Source: Streptomyces kaniharaensis (GTDB taxonomy: Bacteria; Actinomycetota; Actinomycetes; Streptomycetales; Streptomycetaceae). From it: a stretch of DNA of 64,000 nt. The translations under genes were made by a program, and so were the position numbers. Below, piece after piece: positions 49,691 through 57,969 of this stretch; within the stretch, counting starts at the first letter, position 1; the number at the start of each line of letters is the position of its first letter. The notes under the pieces were generated by a model that did not search any database, had not been told where the DNA came from, and saw nothing but the letters and a program-made list of their open reading frames with translations. The DNA lies in contig NZ_WBOF01000001.1 in NCBI RefSeq assembly GCF_009569385.1, positions 2,428,001 to 2,492,000 of the forward strand. The letters are read 5' to 3'.

Positions 49691-50516
49691 CGGCTTCTCC
49701 CAGTTCGGCGAGCAGCTCCACCACGCCGGCGGGCCCCGCGACCACCAGGTCCGCCCGGTCGGCGAGTTCCCGCACCGGCGCGTCCCCCACCGCGCCGCTG
49801 CACACCAGCAGACCCGCCAGGCCCTCGCCGCGCAGCTTCTCCACCGCCGCGAAGGCCGCCAGATCCCCGAGGTCGTCCCCCGCGTAGAGCACCGACCGGG
49901 CCCCGCGCTCACGCAGGAACCCGGTCAACGCCGCCCCCTTGTCCACCCCCGGAGGCCGGAGCTCCAACACCAGCCGCCCGGGCTCCACCACCAGCCCGTG
50001 CTCCGCCGCCAGCGCGTCCACCGGCGCCCGCAACGACTCCAGCGTCTCCTCCGGCGCCGCCGTACGCCGCGTGTGCACCGCCAACGAGCGCCCCTTGTCC
50101 TCCACCCACGTCCCCTCGGGCGCCCCGACCGCCGCCAGCGCACCCGGCAACGCCGCACGCGCCCCGGCCACCCCCGGATGCACCGGCGGCGCCGTCACCT
50201 CGCCGTCCTCCCACCGCTCGGCCCCGTAGTGCCCCAGCACCACGACCCCGGGCAGTCCCTCCAGCCCGCCGTACTCCACCGCCAGCCCGGCAGGCCGCCC
50301 GGTCACCACCACCACGGCCCGGACGAACGGCGCCAACCCGCGCAGAGCCCCCGCAACCCCCGGATGCGCCCGGGCCCGACTGGGATCCGCCACGATCGGC
50401 GCAAGCGTCCCGTCGAAGTCCAGCGCGACCACCGCATCACCGGGCGCCGCCAGAATCCGCCGCAACCCGTCCCGCCCGGCATCGGTCACCGGCATCCGCT
50501 TCTCGTCAAAGCCCAT
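49677..50516 (-). CDS. otsB: Trehalose-6-phosphate phosphatase (OtsB)
   Basis: ATG 50516 gives 279 residues (ATG 50495 is possible). HAD motif I is Ala-Leu-Asp-Phe-Asp-Gly-Thr-Leu-Ala-Pro-Ile near residue 31; Val-Val-Val-Val-Thr-Gly-Arg is motif II near 70; Glu-Asp-Lys-Gly-Arg-Ser-Leu near 139; and Tyr-Ala-Gly-Asp-Asp-Leu-Gly-Asp near 225 is motif IV. It dephosphorylates trehalose 6-phosphate. It faces otsA with a 14-nt tail-to-tail overlap instead of forming an operon with it. Confidence 0.92.
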   Translation of the reverse strand: MGFDEKRMPVTDAGRDGLRRILAAPGDAVVALDFDGTLAPIVADPSRARAHPGVAGALRGLAPFVRAVVVVTGRPAGLAVEYGGLEGLPGVVVLGHYGAERWEDGEVTAPPVHPGVAGARAALPGALAAVGAPEGTWVEDKGRSLAVHTRRTAAPEETLESLRAPVDALAAEHGLVVEPGRLVLELRPPGVDKGAALTGFLRERGARSVLYAGDDLGDLAAFAAVEKLRGEGLAGLLVCSGAVGDAPVRELADRADLVVAGPAGVVELLAELGEAVRAR

Positions 50517-50656
50517 GCCAGTCCCCATACCCGATCCGCCGGGCCCCAAAAAGATCCCCTGCGGCAACCACCCCACCAAGGCGAGGGGGACGCGCCGCCG
50601 GAGGGAGCGGCCACCCCAAGAGCCGCCCCCTCATCCACCCTCCCGAGAGCCCGCCC

Positions 50657-50884
50657 TCAGCGAGCCGCCCGCCGGGCCTCCCGCACGCGCCGCAACCGAT
50701 TCACCAGCACCGGCGCATGCGCCACCGCCTCCGGACGATCCAGCAAAGCGTTCAGCAGCTGGTAGTACCGCGTACCGGAGAGCCCCAGCTCCTCCCGGAT
50801 CGCCCGCTCCTTGGCCCCCGCCGTCCGCCACTGGCGCCCTTCGAGCTCCAGCACCGCCCGGTCCCGCTCACTCAGCTCACCCAC
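50657..50884 (-). CDS. DUF3263 small HTH-like protein
   Basis: GTG 50884 with GGAGGTG 5 nt upstream gives 75 residues: Leu-Ser-Glu-Arg-Asp-Arg-Ala-Val-Leu-Glu-Leu-Glu, Lys-Glu-Arg-Ala-Ile-Arg-Glu-Glu-Leu-Gly-Leu-Ser-Gly-Thr-Arg-Tyr-Tyr-Gln-Leu-Leu-Asn, and a basic Arg-rich end. The middle reads like an HTH. Conserved in actinomycetes; function unknown. It is upstream of, and co-oriented with, otsB. Confidence 0.85.
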   Translation of the reverse strand: MGELSERDRAVLELEGRQWRTAGAKERAIREELGLSGTRYYQLLNALLDRPEAVAHAPVLVNRLRRVREARRAAR

Positions 50885-50949
50885 GGGAACACCTCCCACC
50901 GACGACGACCACGACACCACGAGATGTCATTCTCGCGCCCGCCCCGGGT

Positions 50950-52230
50950 TCACTTCCGAATCCGGGCCGCCTCCTGCATCGCCGCGTCCTGCAGCCCGGT
51001 GAGCACCTGCTTGGGGTCCCCGGTGACGGCCTCCCCGATGCCCGCCTTGATCCGGTTGCTGACGTTCACCCAGGCCGGGTCGCCGAACGGGTAGAAGCTG
51101 GCGTTGGTCAGCCCGGTCGCGAACTGCTTGAGGTCCTCGTGCTTCGGGTCCGCGCTCATCTGCGCGAACGCGTCCTGGGTGACCGGCAGCAGGTTGTACC
51201 GCTCGTCGAACTTGAGCTGGTTCTCCCGCTGGTACACGAAGGACAGGAACTTCTTGATCTGCTCCTTGTGGCCGTTGGCCTTGAGCGCCATCATCCAGTC
51301 CGCGACGCCGAGGCTCCCCGTCCTGCCCACCCCGTCCTTCCTGGGGATCGGCGCCGTGCCGAACTCGATCTTCCCGGCGGTGGCCATCCGCAGCAGCGTC
51401 GGGTGGCCGTTCAGCATCGCGACCTTCCCGGCCGCGAAGTCCTGGAACACCGGGGTGCGGTTCATCTTGCCCGGCTCGGGATAGGTCAGCCTGGTGTCGA
51501 CGAGGTTGCTCTTCAGCCAGCCGAAGGTGGCCTGGTTCTGGGTGCTGTCGATGGTGTAGTTGCCGACGTCGTCGGAGATGCTGCCGCCGCCGCTCAGCGT
51601 CCACAGCATGGACTCGGCGGGTGCCTCCTCGGGGCCCAGCGGCAGCCCGTACGGGGTTACGCCCGGCACCTTGGCCCTGATCTTCTCGGCGTCCTGCCGC
51701 AGCTCGTTCCAGGTGGCTGGCGGCTGGGCGATGCCGGCCTGACGGAACAGCGCCTTGTTGTAGAAGAGGACCCGCGACGAGGAGACGAACGGGATTCCGT
51801 ACTGTGCGCCCAGCACCTGGCCGGCGTGCGCGAAGGAGTCCATGAACTTGGCCTGGGTGTCGATCGAGAGGACGGCGGCGGCCGGGTACAGCCGGTCCGC
51901 GGCGGCCTGGTCGGCGAATCCACCGGTCTGCAGCAGGTCGGGCGACTTGCCGGCCGCGATCAGGTCGTCGACCCGCTTGCCGATGTCGGTCCAGCTCACC
52001 ACCTGGACGTCGACCTTGATGCCGGGGTTGGCGTCCTCGAAGCCGCGCACGACCTCGTCCCAGTACTGCTGGGAGCTGGTGTCCGCGCTCTCGCCGTAGT
52101 CCGCGGCCACCAGCTTGAGGGTGACCGACCCGCCGCCCTGCCCGCCGCACGCGGTGACCGTGGTGAGCACGAGTGCTCCGGCCAGCGCAGTGCCGAGTAC
52201 ACGGGTGGGAACGTGGGCGCGCCTGTTCAA
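50950..52230 (-). CDS. Sugar ABC transporter substrate-binding lipoprotein
   Basis: A TTG start at 52230 with AAGGCGG about 8 nt upstream gives 426 residues; no better start fits the signal peptide. The lipobox Val-Thr-Ala-Cys puts the lipidated cysteine near residue 27. The mature part is a cluster B sugar-binding fold: Phe-Glu-Asp-Ala-Asn-Pro-Gly-Ile-Lys-Val-Asp-Val, Ser-Pro-Asp-Leu-Leu-Gln-Thr-Gly, and Gly-Lys-Val-Ala-Met-Leu-Asn-Gly-His-Pro. Permease genes are not adjacent. The gene diverges from nagK with a dre-like site (52314) nearby, so an amino-sugar or chitin-derived ligand is likely. Confidence 0.88.
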   Translation of the reverse strand: MNRRAHVPTRVLGTALAGALVLTTVTACGGQGGGSVTLKLVAADYGESADTSSQQYWDEVVRGFEDANPGIKVDVQVVSWTDIGKRVDDLIAAGKSPDLLQTGGFADQAAADRLYPAAAVLSIDTQAKFMDSFAHAGQVLGAQYGIPFVSSSRVLFYNKALFRQAGIAQPPATWNELRQDAEKIRAKVPGVTPYGLPLGPEEAPAESMLWTLSGGGSISDDVGNYTIDSTQNQATFGWLKSNLVDTRLTYPEPGKMNRTPVFQDFAAGKVAMLNGHPTLLRMATAGKIEFGTAPIPRKDGVGRTGSLGVADWMMALKANGHKEQIKKFLSFVYQRENQLKFDERYNLLPVTQDAFAQMSADPKHEDLKQFATGLTNASFYPFGDPAWVNVSNRIKAGIGEAVTGDPKQVLTGLQDAAMQEAARIRK

Positions 52231-52313
52231 CGCGGATACCGCCTTCAGGGGGAAATACGAGCAGACCGGTGAATCCGGCAGAGAGAGGTGCAACACTGCC
52301 AAATCGACCGCAC

Positions 52314-52329
52314 AGTGGTCCATACCTCT
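52314..52329. promoter_or_regulatory. dre-like DasR site, promoter-proximal to the binding protein gene
   Basis: AGTGGTCCATACCTCT matches the DasR-responsive element ANTGGTCTAGACCANT at 13 of 16 positions. It lies in the divergent region between the sugar-binding lipoprotein and nagK, 84 nt from the former. Confidence 0.55.
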
Positions 52330-52410
52330 GACCCGTACCCGTCGAACAGTTATCGAAGTGCCGATGTCATTGCACGATGCGCAACGGGTTCTGCGACGCA
52401 ACTCACCCCA

Positions 52411-52448
52411 CATGGACCAGACCAATCCGGTGACTGGACTAGACCTCT
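52411..52448. promoter_or_regulatory. Two dre-like DasR sites in the nagK leader
   Basis: CATGGACCAGACCAAT (52411-52426) fits the dre consensus at 13 of 16 positions and ACTGGACTAGACCTCT (52433-52448) at 14 of 16. Their centres are 22 bp apart, two helical turns. The second ends 26 nt before the nagK start. Confidence 0.7.
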
Positions 52449-52474
52449 TCGACCCTGCCAGGGAAACTGTCCCC

Positions 52475-53422
52475 GTGAAGCACGTCATCGCACTCGATGT
52501 GGGCGGCACCGGCATGAAGGCCGCGCTGCTCGCCCAGGACGGCTCCGTGCTGTTCGAGGCACGCCGACCGACCGGACGGGAACACGGCACGGACGCCGTC
52601 GTCGCCGCCATTCTCGACTTCGCCGCCGACCTGGCGGACGAGGGCCGCAGCCGCTTCGGCGCCACCCCGCTCGCGGCCGGCGTCGCCGTGCCGGGCACGA
52701 TCGACGAGCAGAGCGGCGTCGCGGTCTACTCCGCCAACCTCGGCTGGCGCGACCTCCCGCTGCGCAGGCTGCTGGGCGAGCGCCTGGCCGCCGGCGCCGG
52801 CGCCGCGTTGCCGGTCGCGCTCGGCCACGACGTGCGCTCGGGCGGCCTGGCCGAGGGCCGGCTCGGCGCCGGCCGGGGCGTCGGCCGCTTCCTGTTCATC
52901 GCGCTGGGCACCGGCATCGCCGGCGCCATCGGCATCGGCGGCCGGATCGAGGCCGGCGCCCACGGCTACGGCGGCGAGATCGGCCACGTCGTGGTCCGCC
53001 CGGGCGGCCCGCTGTGCGGCTGCGGCGCCCGCGGCTGCCTGGAGAGGCTGGCCTCCGCCTCCGCCGTCTCCCGGGCCTGGGCCGAGGCCGGCGGCGGCCC
53101 CGACGCCGACGCGGCATCCTGCGCCGCCGCGGTGGAGGCCGGGGACGACCGCGCGATCGCGATCTGGCGGCGCGCCGTCGACGCGCTGGCCGACGGCATC
53201 GTCCTCGGCCAGAGCCTGCTCGACCCGTCCAGGGTGATCATCGGCGGCGGGCTGGCCGAGGCCGGCGACACGCTCTTCACGCCGCTGCGGGCGGCGGTCA
53301 CCGAGCGCCTGACCTTCCAGATGCCCCCGGAAGTCGTGCCCGCCATGCTCAAAGACACCGCCGCGTGCCTCGGCGCGGGCCTGCTCGCCTGGGATCTGCT
53401 CTCCTCGGAGGTGACCGCGTGA
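52475..53422 (+). CDS. nagK: ROK-family N-acetylglucosamine kinase (NagK)
   Basis: GTG 52475 with AGGGAAA 8 nt upstream gives 315 residues. The phosphate loop is Leu-Asp-Val-Gly-Gly-Thr-Gly-Met-Lys near residue 7; the ROK zinc motif Gly-His-Val-Val-Val ... Cys-Gly-Cys-Gly-Ala-Arg-Gly-Cys-Leu-Glu lies near 170-192; Gly-Gly-Gly-Leu-Ala near 251. ROK kinases phosphorylate glucose or amino sugars. The 4-nt overlap with nagA and the dre sites upstream favour GlcNAc kinase, as for the streptomycete nagK-nagA locus. Confidence 0.88.
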   Translation: MKHVIALDVGGTGMKAALLAQDGSVLFEARRPTGREHGTDAVVAAILDFAADLADEGRSRFGATPLAAGVAVPGTIDEQSGVAVYSANLGWRDLPLRRLLGERLAAGAGAALPVALGHDVRSGGLAEGRLGAGRGVGRFLFIALGTGIAGAIGIGGRIEAGAHGYGGEIGHVVVRPGGPLCGCGARGCLERLASASAVSRAWAEAGGGPDADAASCAAAVEAGDDRAIAIWRRAVDALADGIVLGQSLLDPSRVIIGGGLAEAGDTLFTPLRAAVTERLTFQMPPEVVPAMLKDTAACLGAGLLAWDLLSSEVTA

Positions 53423-54612
53423 CCACCGCGGACCGTGACCGTATCGCCCTGGCCGGTGCCCGGCTGGTCCTGCCCGGCGGCGTCGTCGACGGCGGCCGCC
53501 TCGTGACCGAGGGCTCCCGGATCGCGGCCGTCACGAGTGCGGCGGGCGGCGGGACCGAGCCGGGCGACCTCGACCTGGCCGGCCACACCGTCGTCCCGGG
53601 CTTCGTCGACCTGCACGTCCACGGCGGCGGCGGCGCCTCCTACGCCTCCGGCGTCGCCGAGGAGGCGTTCAGGGCGGCCCGCACCCACCTCGACCACGGC
53701 ACCACCACCACGGTCGCCTCCACCGTCACCGGCGAGATCGACAACGTCGCCCGCCAGGCCGGCGTCCTCTCCGAACTCGTCGAGGACGGCGTGCTCGCCG
53801 GCATCCACTTCGAGGGCCCGTTCATCTCGCGCAACCGCTGCGGCGCCCACCGGCCCGACCTGCTCCGCGACCCGGACCCCGCCCTGGTCCGCAAGCTGGT
53901 CGACGCCGCGCGCGGCCACGCCAGGATGGTCACCCTGGCCCCTGAACTGCCCGGCGGCCTGGACTCCGTCCGGATGCTCGCCGACCTCGGCGTGATCGCC
54001 GCCGTCGGCCACACCGACTCCGACTACGCCACCACCCTGGACGCCGTCGAGGCCGGTGCCACCGTCGCCACCCACCTCTTCAACGCCATGCCCGGCATCG
54101 CCCACCGCGCCCCCGGCCCGATCGTGGCCCTGCTGGAGGACGAGCGGGTCACCGTCGAGCTGATCAACGACGGCGTGCACCTGCACCCGTCCGTCCTCGA
54201 CCTTGCCTACCGCACCGCCGGCGCCGACCGGGTCGCCCTGATCACCGACGCCATGGGCGCGGCCGGCATGGGCGACGGCTTCTACCCGCTCGGCCCGCTC
54301 CAGGTCGAGGTCAGCGACGGCGTGGCCCGGCTCGTCGAGGGCGGCGCGATCGCCGGCTCCACGCTCACCCTGGACGTCGCGTTCAAGCGCTCGGTCACCG
54401 TCAACGGCCTCACCCTCGGCCAGGCCGTCGAGTCGCTGTCCGCCACGCCCGCCCGTCTGCTCGGCCTCGCCGACTCGATCGGCTCGCTGGAGACCGGCAA
54501 GAACGCCGACCTGGTCGTCCTGGACTCCGGGAGCTACGACCTGGTCGCCGTCATGCGCCGCGGCCGGTGGGTCCTCGGCGGCGACCGGTTCACCACCGTG
54601 AAGCCCGACTGA
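53419..54612 (+). CDS. nagA: N-acetylglucosamine-6-phosphate deacetylase (NagA)
   Basis: GTG 53419 overlaps the nagK stop (GTGA), giving 397 residues. Amidohydrolase metal motifs: Asp-Leu-His-Val-His-Gly-Gly-Gly near residue 62, Ile-His-Phe-Glu-Gly-Pro-Phe near 132, Val-Gly-His-Thr-Asp-Ser near 196, Thr-His-Leu-Phe-Asn-Ala-Met near 218, and Ile-Thr-Asp-Ala-Met near 276 (catalytic Asp). It makes glucosamine 6-phosphate, the DasR effector, from GlcNAc 6-phosphate. A hairpin at 54649 follows. Confidence 0.95.
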   Translation: MTTADRDRIALAGARLVLPGGVVDGGRLVTEGSRIAAVTSAAGGGTEPGDLDLAGHTVVPGFVDLHVHGGGGASYASGVAEEAFRAARTHLDHGTTTTVASTVTGEIDNVARQAGVLSELVEDGVLAGIHFEGPFISRNRCGAHRPDLLRDPDPALVRKLVDAARGHARMVTLAPELPGGLDSVRMLADLGVIAAVGHTDSDYATTLDAVEAGATVATHLFNAMPGIAHRAPGPIVALLEDERVTVELINDGVHLHPSVLDLAYRTAGADRVALITDAMGAAGMGDGFYPLGPLQVEVSDGVARLVEGGAIAGSTLTLDVAFKRSVTVNGLTLGQAVESLSATPARLLGLADSIGSLETGKNADLVVLDSGSYDLVAVMRRGRWVLGGDRFTTVKPD

Positions 54613-54648
54613 CCGAAGCCCGACCGGCCGTAGCCCGACCGAACGCCC

Positions 54649-54685
54649 ACGGCCGCCCACCCCCACGACGGGGACGGGCGGCCGT
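54649..54685. terminator. Bidirectional terminator after nagA
   Basis: Arms ACGGCCGCCC (54649-54658) and GGGCGGCCGT (54676-54685) are perfect, with an inner CCCC/GGGG stem and an ACGAC loop, between convergent genes. Confidence 0.75.
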
Positions 54686-54705
54686 TGCGTGTCCGCAGGC
54701 CCGGG

Positions 54706-55680
54706 TCAGCCGTTCGGCTCGACGGTGACCTGGTCGATCAGGATCGGCCCGCCGGACGGGACGGACATGGTGATGGTGTTCGGCCCGGCCTGGAGCTGCG
54801 GGAGTATCCACGTGGTGTACCAGGAGGACGCCGGGTCCTTGCCCGGCGCGAAGTTCTTGAACGTCAGACCGCTCGGCCAGTCCTTGCCGTTCACCGACGC
54901 CGAGCCCTTCACGTCCCCGGCGGCGTTGTTGAAGTGCACGGTCAGCTTGTAGGTGCCGGCCGCGGCGACCTGGCCGGTCCAGCTCACCGTGCCGCCCGGC
55001 TGGAGCGTCAGGTAGCTGCCGTCCGCCGACTTGGCGCCCTTGACGGTGTTCCCCGAGGGCGCGTTCTGGCCCTGGAGCTGGCTCGCGTCCACGGTCCCCT
55101 GGCCGGCCGTGGCGGAGGCGCTCGCGGAGGGCGGGGCCGTCCCGGACGGGCTGCCGGGGGCGGTTGTGGAGGGCTTCGCCGGAGCAGTGGTCTCCTGGCC
55201 GCCCTTGGCGTTCTTCTCGCCGTCCGGGTCGCCGGTGGAGAGCGCTATCCCCGCACCGATCGCCACGGCCGCGACCACCGCCACCGCGCCGATCACCGCG
55301 CCCTTGCTCCGGCCGCTGCTGCTCGGGCGGTTCTCCCCCGGCTGCGGGCGGGAGTGCTCGGCGTAGCGGGTCTGCTGCGTGGGCGCCGCGCCGTACTCGG
55401 GTTGCTGCTGGTAGGGCTGGGTGTGCCCCGGCTGCTGGTACGGCTGGCCCTGGTACGGCTGCTGGGCGCGCTGTTGCCCGTACTGGGCGCGGCCGACCTC
55501 CATAGGGCGGCTGTACGGCGTGCGGGGCACGCCCTGCTGCGGCTGGGCCGGCTGCGCGGAGCTGCCGTCGGCCGGGCGGTAGAGGTAACCGAAGGGATCG
55601 TCGTCCTGTGGGGCACCGCCCCCCGAGCCCTCGGGCACTCCGTTGTTGCCGGCGGTCGTCACGGTGGTCACTTCCCCCAT
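54706..55680 (-). CDS. Membrane-anchored protein with CBM35-like domain
   Basis: ATG 55680 gives 324 residues. The N-terminal ~130 residues are Gln/Pro/Tyr-rich and disordered, on the cytoplasmic side. One helix (about 136-156) is followed by a Thr/Ser/Pro/Ala linker and a C-terminal beta-sandwich (about 205-324) with Gly-Thr-Tyr-Lys-Leu-Thr-Val-His-Phe-Asn-Asn and Ile-Leu-Ile-Asp-Gln-Val-Thr-Val-Glu-Pro-Asn, the end pattern of CBM6/CBM35 modules. It probably binds a carbohydrate outside the cell. The Asn/Asp near the end resemble CBM35 ligands, but this is by eye only. Confidence 0.7.
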   Translation of the reverse strand: MGEVTTVTTAGNNGVPEGSGGGAPQDDDPFGYLYRPADGSSAQPAQPQQGVPRTPYSRPMEVGRAQYGQQRAQQPYQGQPYQQPGHTQPYQQQPEYGAAPTQQTRYAEHSRPQPGENRPSSSGRSKGAVIGAVAVVAAVAIGAGIALSTGDPDGEKNAKGGQETTAPAKPSTTAPGSPSGTAPPSASASATAGQGTVDASQLQGQNAPSGNTVKGAKSADGSYLTLQPGGTVSWTGQVAAAGTYKLTVHFNNAAGDVKGSASVNGKDWPSGLTFKNFAPGKDPASSWYTTWILPQLQAGPNTITMSVPSGGPILIDQVTVEPNG

Positions 55681-55814
55681 CGCGTTCGCGCCGCCGGGCT
55701 GGCGGCCGCCGGCGCAGATCATGGACGCTCTCGTTACCCGCGAACCCTACCTGTACCGCCCGACGGCCCGGAACGAGGCCTTGACAACCCGCCGGTAACC
55801 TGAGCCGCCGCCGC

Positions 55815-57608
55815 TCAGCCCGCCCGGCGGTGCGAGCGCTCCCCCCGGGCCCCGCGCACGGCGCCGCCCCGGGCCCGCTTCTCGTCGTACATCCGCTCGT
55901 CCGCGGTGTGCAGCACCTCCTCCGTGCTCATCCCGCAGCCCGCCCAGCCGATCCCGAGGCTCACGCCCACGCGCATCGCGCGGCCGTCGATCCGCATCGG
56001 CGGGATGATCGCGTTGCGCAGCCGGTGGGCGAGGTCCTTGGCCTCCTCGCGGCCGATGCCGTCGGCCAGCACCACGAACTCGTCCCCGCCGAGCCGGGCC
56101 ACCGTGTCGCCGTCCCGGACGGCCTGGCTCAGCCGCCGTGCGACCTCGACGAGCACCGCGTCGCCCGCATTGTGGCCGAACCGGTCGTTGATCGACTTGA
56201 AGCCGTCCAGGTCGCAGAAGAGCACCGCGAGGCCCTTGTCCACCGGCACCGCGGCGCCCGAGCGGAACGGGCCGGACCACACGTCGTCGCCCGCGTCGTG
56301 GTCCGGCGGCACCACGGCGTGCACGTGCTCGCCGTAGACCTGGCCGATGCCGGGCGGCGGGTCGCCCTCCGGCAGGCCGTAGCCGTGCACCGTCCCGGCG
56401 TACGGGTCCGCCCCCTCCAGGCCGTCGTACGCGGTGTGCGCGCTGTAGGAGTCGGCCGGGTAGCCGCCGTACGGCTGCGGGTAGCCCGCCTCGCCGGGCC
56501 CGGCGACCGTGCCGACGGTCTGCGGCTCGGAACAGAGCCGGCGGGCCAGCCGGGCCTTCAGCTCGGCGCTGTTGGGCAGGCCGGTGAGCGCGTCGTGGCT
56601 GGCCCGGTGGGCGAGCTGGAGTTCGTGGCGCTTGCGGTCCTCGATGTCCTCGACGTGGGTGAGCAGGAAGCTCGGGCCCTCGGCGGCGTCCGCCACGATC
56701 GAGTTGCGCAGGCAGACCCACTGGTAGCCGCCGTCCCGCCGGGACAGCCGCAGTTCGGCCCGGCCGCTCTCGGCGCTGGTGCGCTCCAGCAGGGCCCGGT
56801 CCTCGGGGTGGACGAGGTCGGCGAAGCTCTGCTGGCGGAGCACCGCGCGGGGGCGGCCGAGCAGGCGGCAGAGCGCGTCGTTGACTCTGGTCAGCTGGCC
56901 GCGCCCGGCGCCGTGCAGTTCGGTGATGGCCATGCCGCTGGGCGCGTACTCGAAGGCCTGCCGGAAGCTCTCCTCGCTGGCCCGCAGCGCCTGCTGCTCC
57001 TTCTCCAGGCGGGCCAGCGCGCGCTGCATCTCGGCCCGCAGCCGGGCGTTGCCGATCGCGATGGAGGCCTGGAGCGAGAACATCTCCAGCGCCTCGCGGG
57101 TCCAGGCCCCGGGCCGTTTGCCGCTGCGCGGCCGGTCCACCGACAGGACGCCGAGCAGGTCCCCGCCGGCGCTGTACATCGGGGCGAGCAGGCCGTCGGC
57201 TGGGTGCCAGTCGTTGGCGTAGACGGGCATCGGGCCGTCCCCGATCCAGCGCGGTATGTCGCTGGCGACGGCCCAGCCGCGGTCGTACGGGAGGAAGCGC
57301 AGGGTGCCCCAGTGGTCGCTGACGCCGAGCAGCCGGTCCCAGGACTCCCGGGAGCCGACCTGGCCGAGCAGGACGGACGGGCCGCCCATGGCGCTCTCCT
57401 CCAGCTCCCAGACGGCCGCCACCACGAGGTCGCCGTCCGGCCGGACGAGGCTGACCGCGGCGGCGTCGAAGCCGAGCCCGTGCACCGCGCCCTCGACGAC
57501 AGCCTGGAGCGTGCCCGCCAGGCTGCGGGCAGCGTTGAGGTCCGCCACGACCCGGTGCAAGGTGCGGAGGGTCGCGAGACGGACGTACGGCTCCGACTCG
57601 GCTTCCAT
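55815..57608 (-). CDS. cdgB: GAF-PAS-GGDEF diguanylate cyclase (CdgB-like)
   Basis: A 597-residue cytoplasmic protein: GAF domain (about 20-190), PAS (about 205-330), then GGDEF. The active motif GGDEF is intact, with the inhibitory I-site Arg-Asp-Gly-Asp five residues before it, and the metal/GTP block Phe-Cys-Asp-Leu-Asp-Gly-Phe-Lys-Ser-Ile-Asn. No EAL domain is present, so it should make c-di-GMP only. About 95 Gly/Tyr/Pro/Asp-rich residues are inserted between Asp-Ala-Leu-Thr-Gly-Leu-Pro-Asn and that block. The layout and neighbours resemble the BldD-regulated CdgB of streptomycetes. A CRP-type palindrome lies 117 nt upstream. Confidence 0.9.
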   Translation of the reverse strand: MEAESEPYVRLATLRTLHRVVADLNAARSLAGTLQAVVEGAVHGLGFDAAAVSLVRPDGDLVVAAVWELEESAMGGPSVLLGQVGSRESWDRLLGVSDHWGTLRFLPYDRGWAVASDIPRWIGDGPMPVYANDWHPADGLLAPMYSAGGDLLGVLSVDRPRSGKRPGAWTREALEMFSLQASIAIGNARLRAEMQRALARLEKEQQALRASEESFRQAFEYAPSGMAITELHGAGRGQLTRVNDALCRLLGRPRAVLRQQSFADLVHPEDRALLERTSAESGRAELRLSRRDGGYQWVCLRNSIVADAAEGPSFLLTHVEDIEDRKRHELQLAHRASHDALTGLPNSAELKARLARRLCSEPQTVGTVAGPGEAGYPQPYGGYPADSYSAHTAYDGLEGADPYAGTVHGYGLPEGDPPPGIGQVYGEHVHAVVPPDHDAGDDVWSGPFRSGAAVPVDKGLAVLFCDLDGFKSINDRFGHNAGDAVLVEVARRLSQAVRDGDTVARLGGDEFVVLADGIGREEAKDLAHRLRNAIIPPMRIDGRAMRVGVSLGIGWAGCGMSTEEVLHTADERMYDEKRARGGAVRGARGERSHRRAG

Positions 57609-57969
57609 GCGGGGGCTCCCCGGCTGCTTCGGATAGTTCTTGATTGGTATCGTCCGATTGCCAGAAGAACTGAATCACAGGGAGCACAGCGTTCGGCACG
57701 CTCGGTCAGCAATAGGCCGCCACTTGTGACTTAAATCACACGACACTAATGCGCCCTTAATCAGCTCATCCGTTCCAGAGCGGGACATAAGGCGTTATCG
57801 GAACATTTCTCGTGGTCGACCGCATTGGCCGCGCACTGAAGCCGACTGCCGCCCGGCAGGCCCTTTGCTTCACTCCTGGGAGTGAGTCCGGCGCGGGCCG
57901 TGCTCTCGCCGCTGCACCGCTGGTCCTACGACCTCGGCCCGATGTCGCAACCCGCGACCGCCGACTACC
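57609..57969. promoter_or_regulatory. cdgB / flavin reductase divergent promoter region
   Basis: These 361 nt separate divergent genes. The part from 57630 to 57830 is markedly less GC-rich than the rest of the window and holds the palindrome at 57725-57740. No small gene is evident. The section next to 57970 is again GC-rich. Confidence 0.55.
57725..57740. promoter_or_regulatory. Perfect CRP/FNR-type palindrome
   Basis: TGTGACTTAAATCACA is TGTGA-N6-TCACA, the classic CRP binding sequence, fully symmetric in its arms. Streptomyces Crp recognises a GTG-N6-GNCAC-type site, which this nearly fits. It lies 117 nt before the cdgB start and 230 nt before the flavin reductase start. Confidence 0.65.

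Noticed and set aside
57725..57740. BldD box upstream of cdgB
   Set aside because: The palindrome lacks the TNAC-N6-GTNA spacing of BldD sites and instead matches TGTGA-N6-TCACA.
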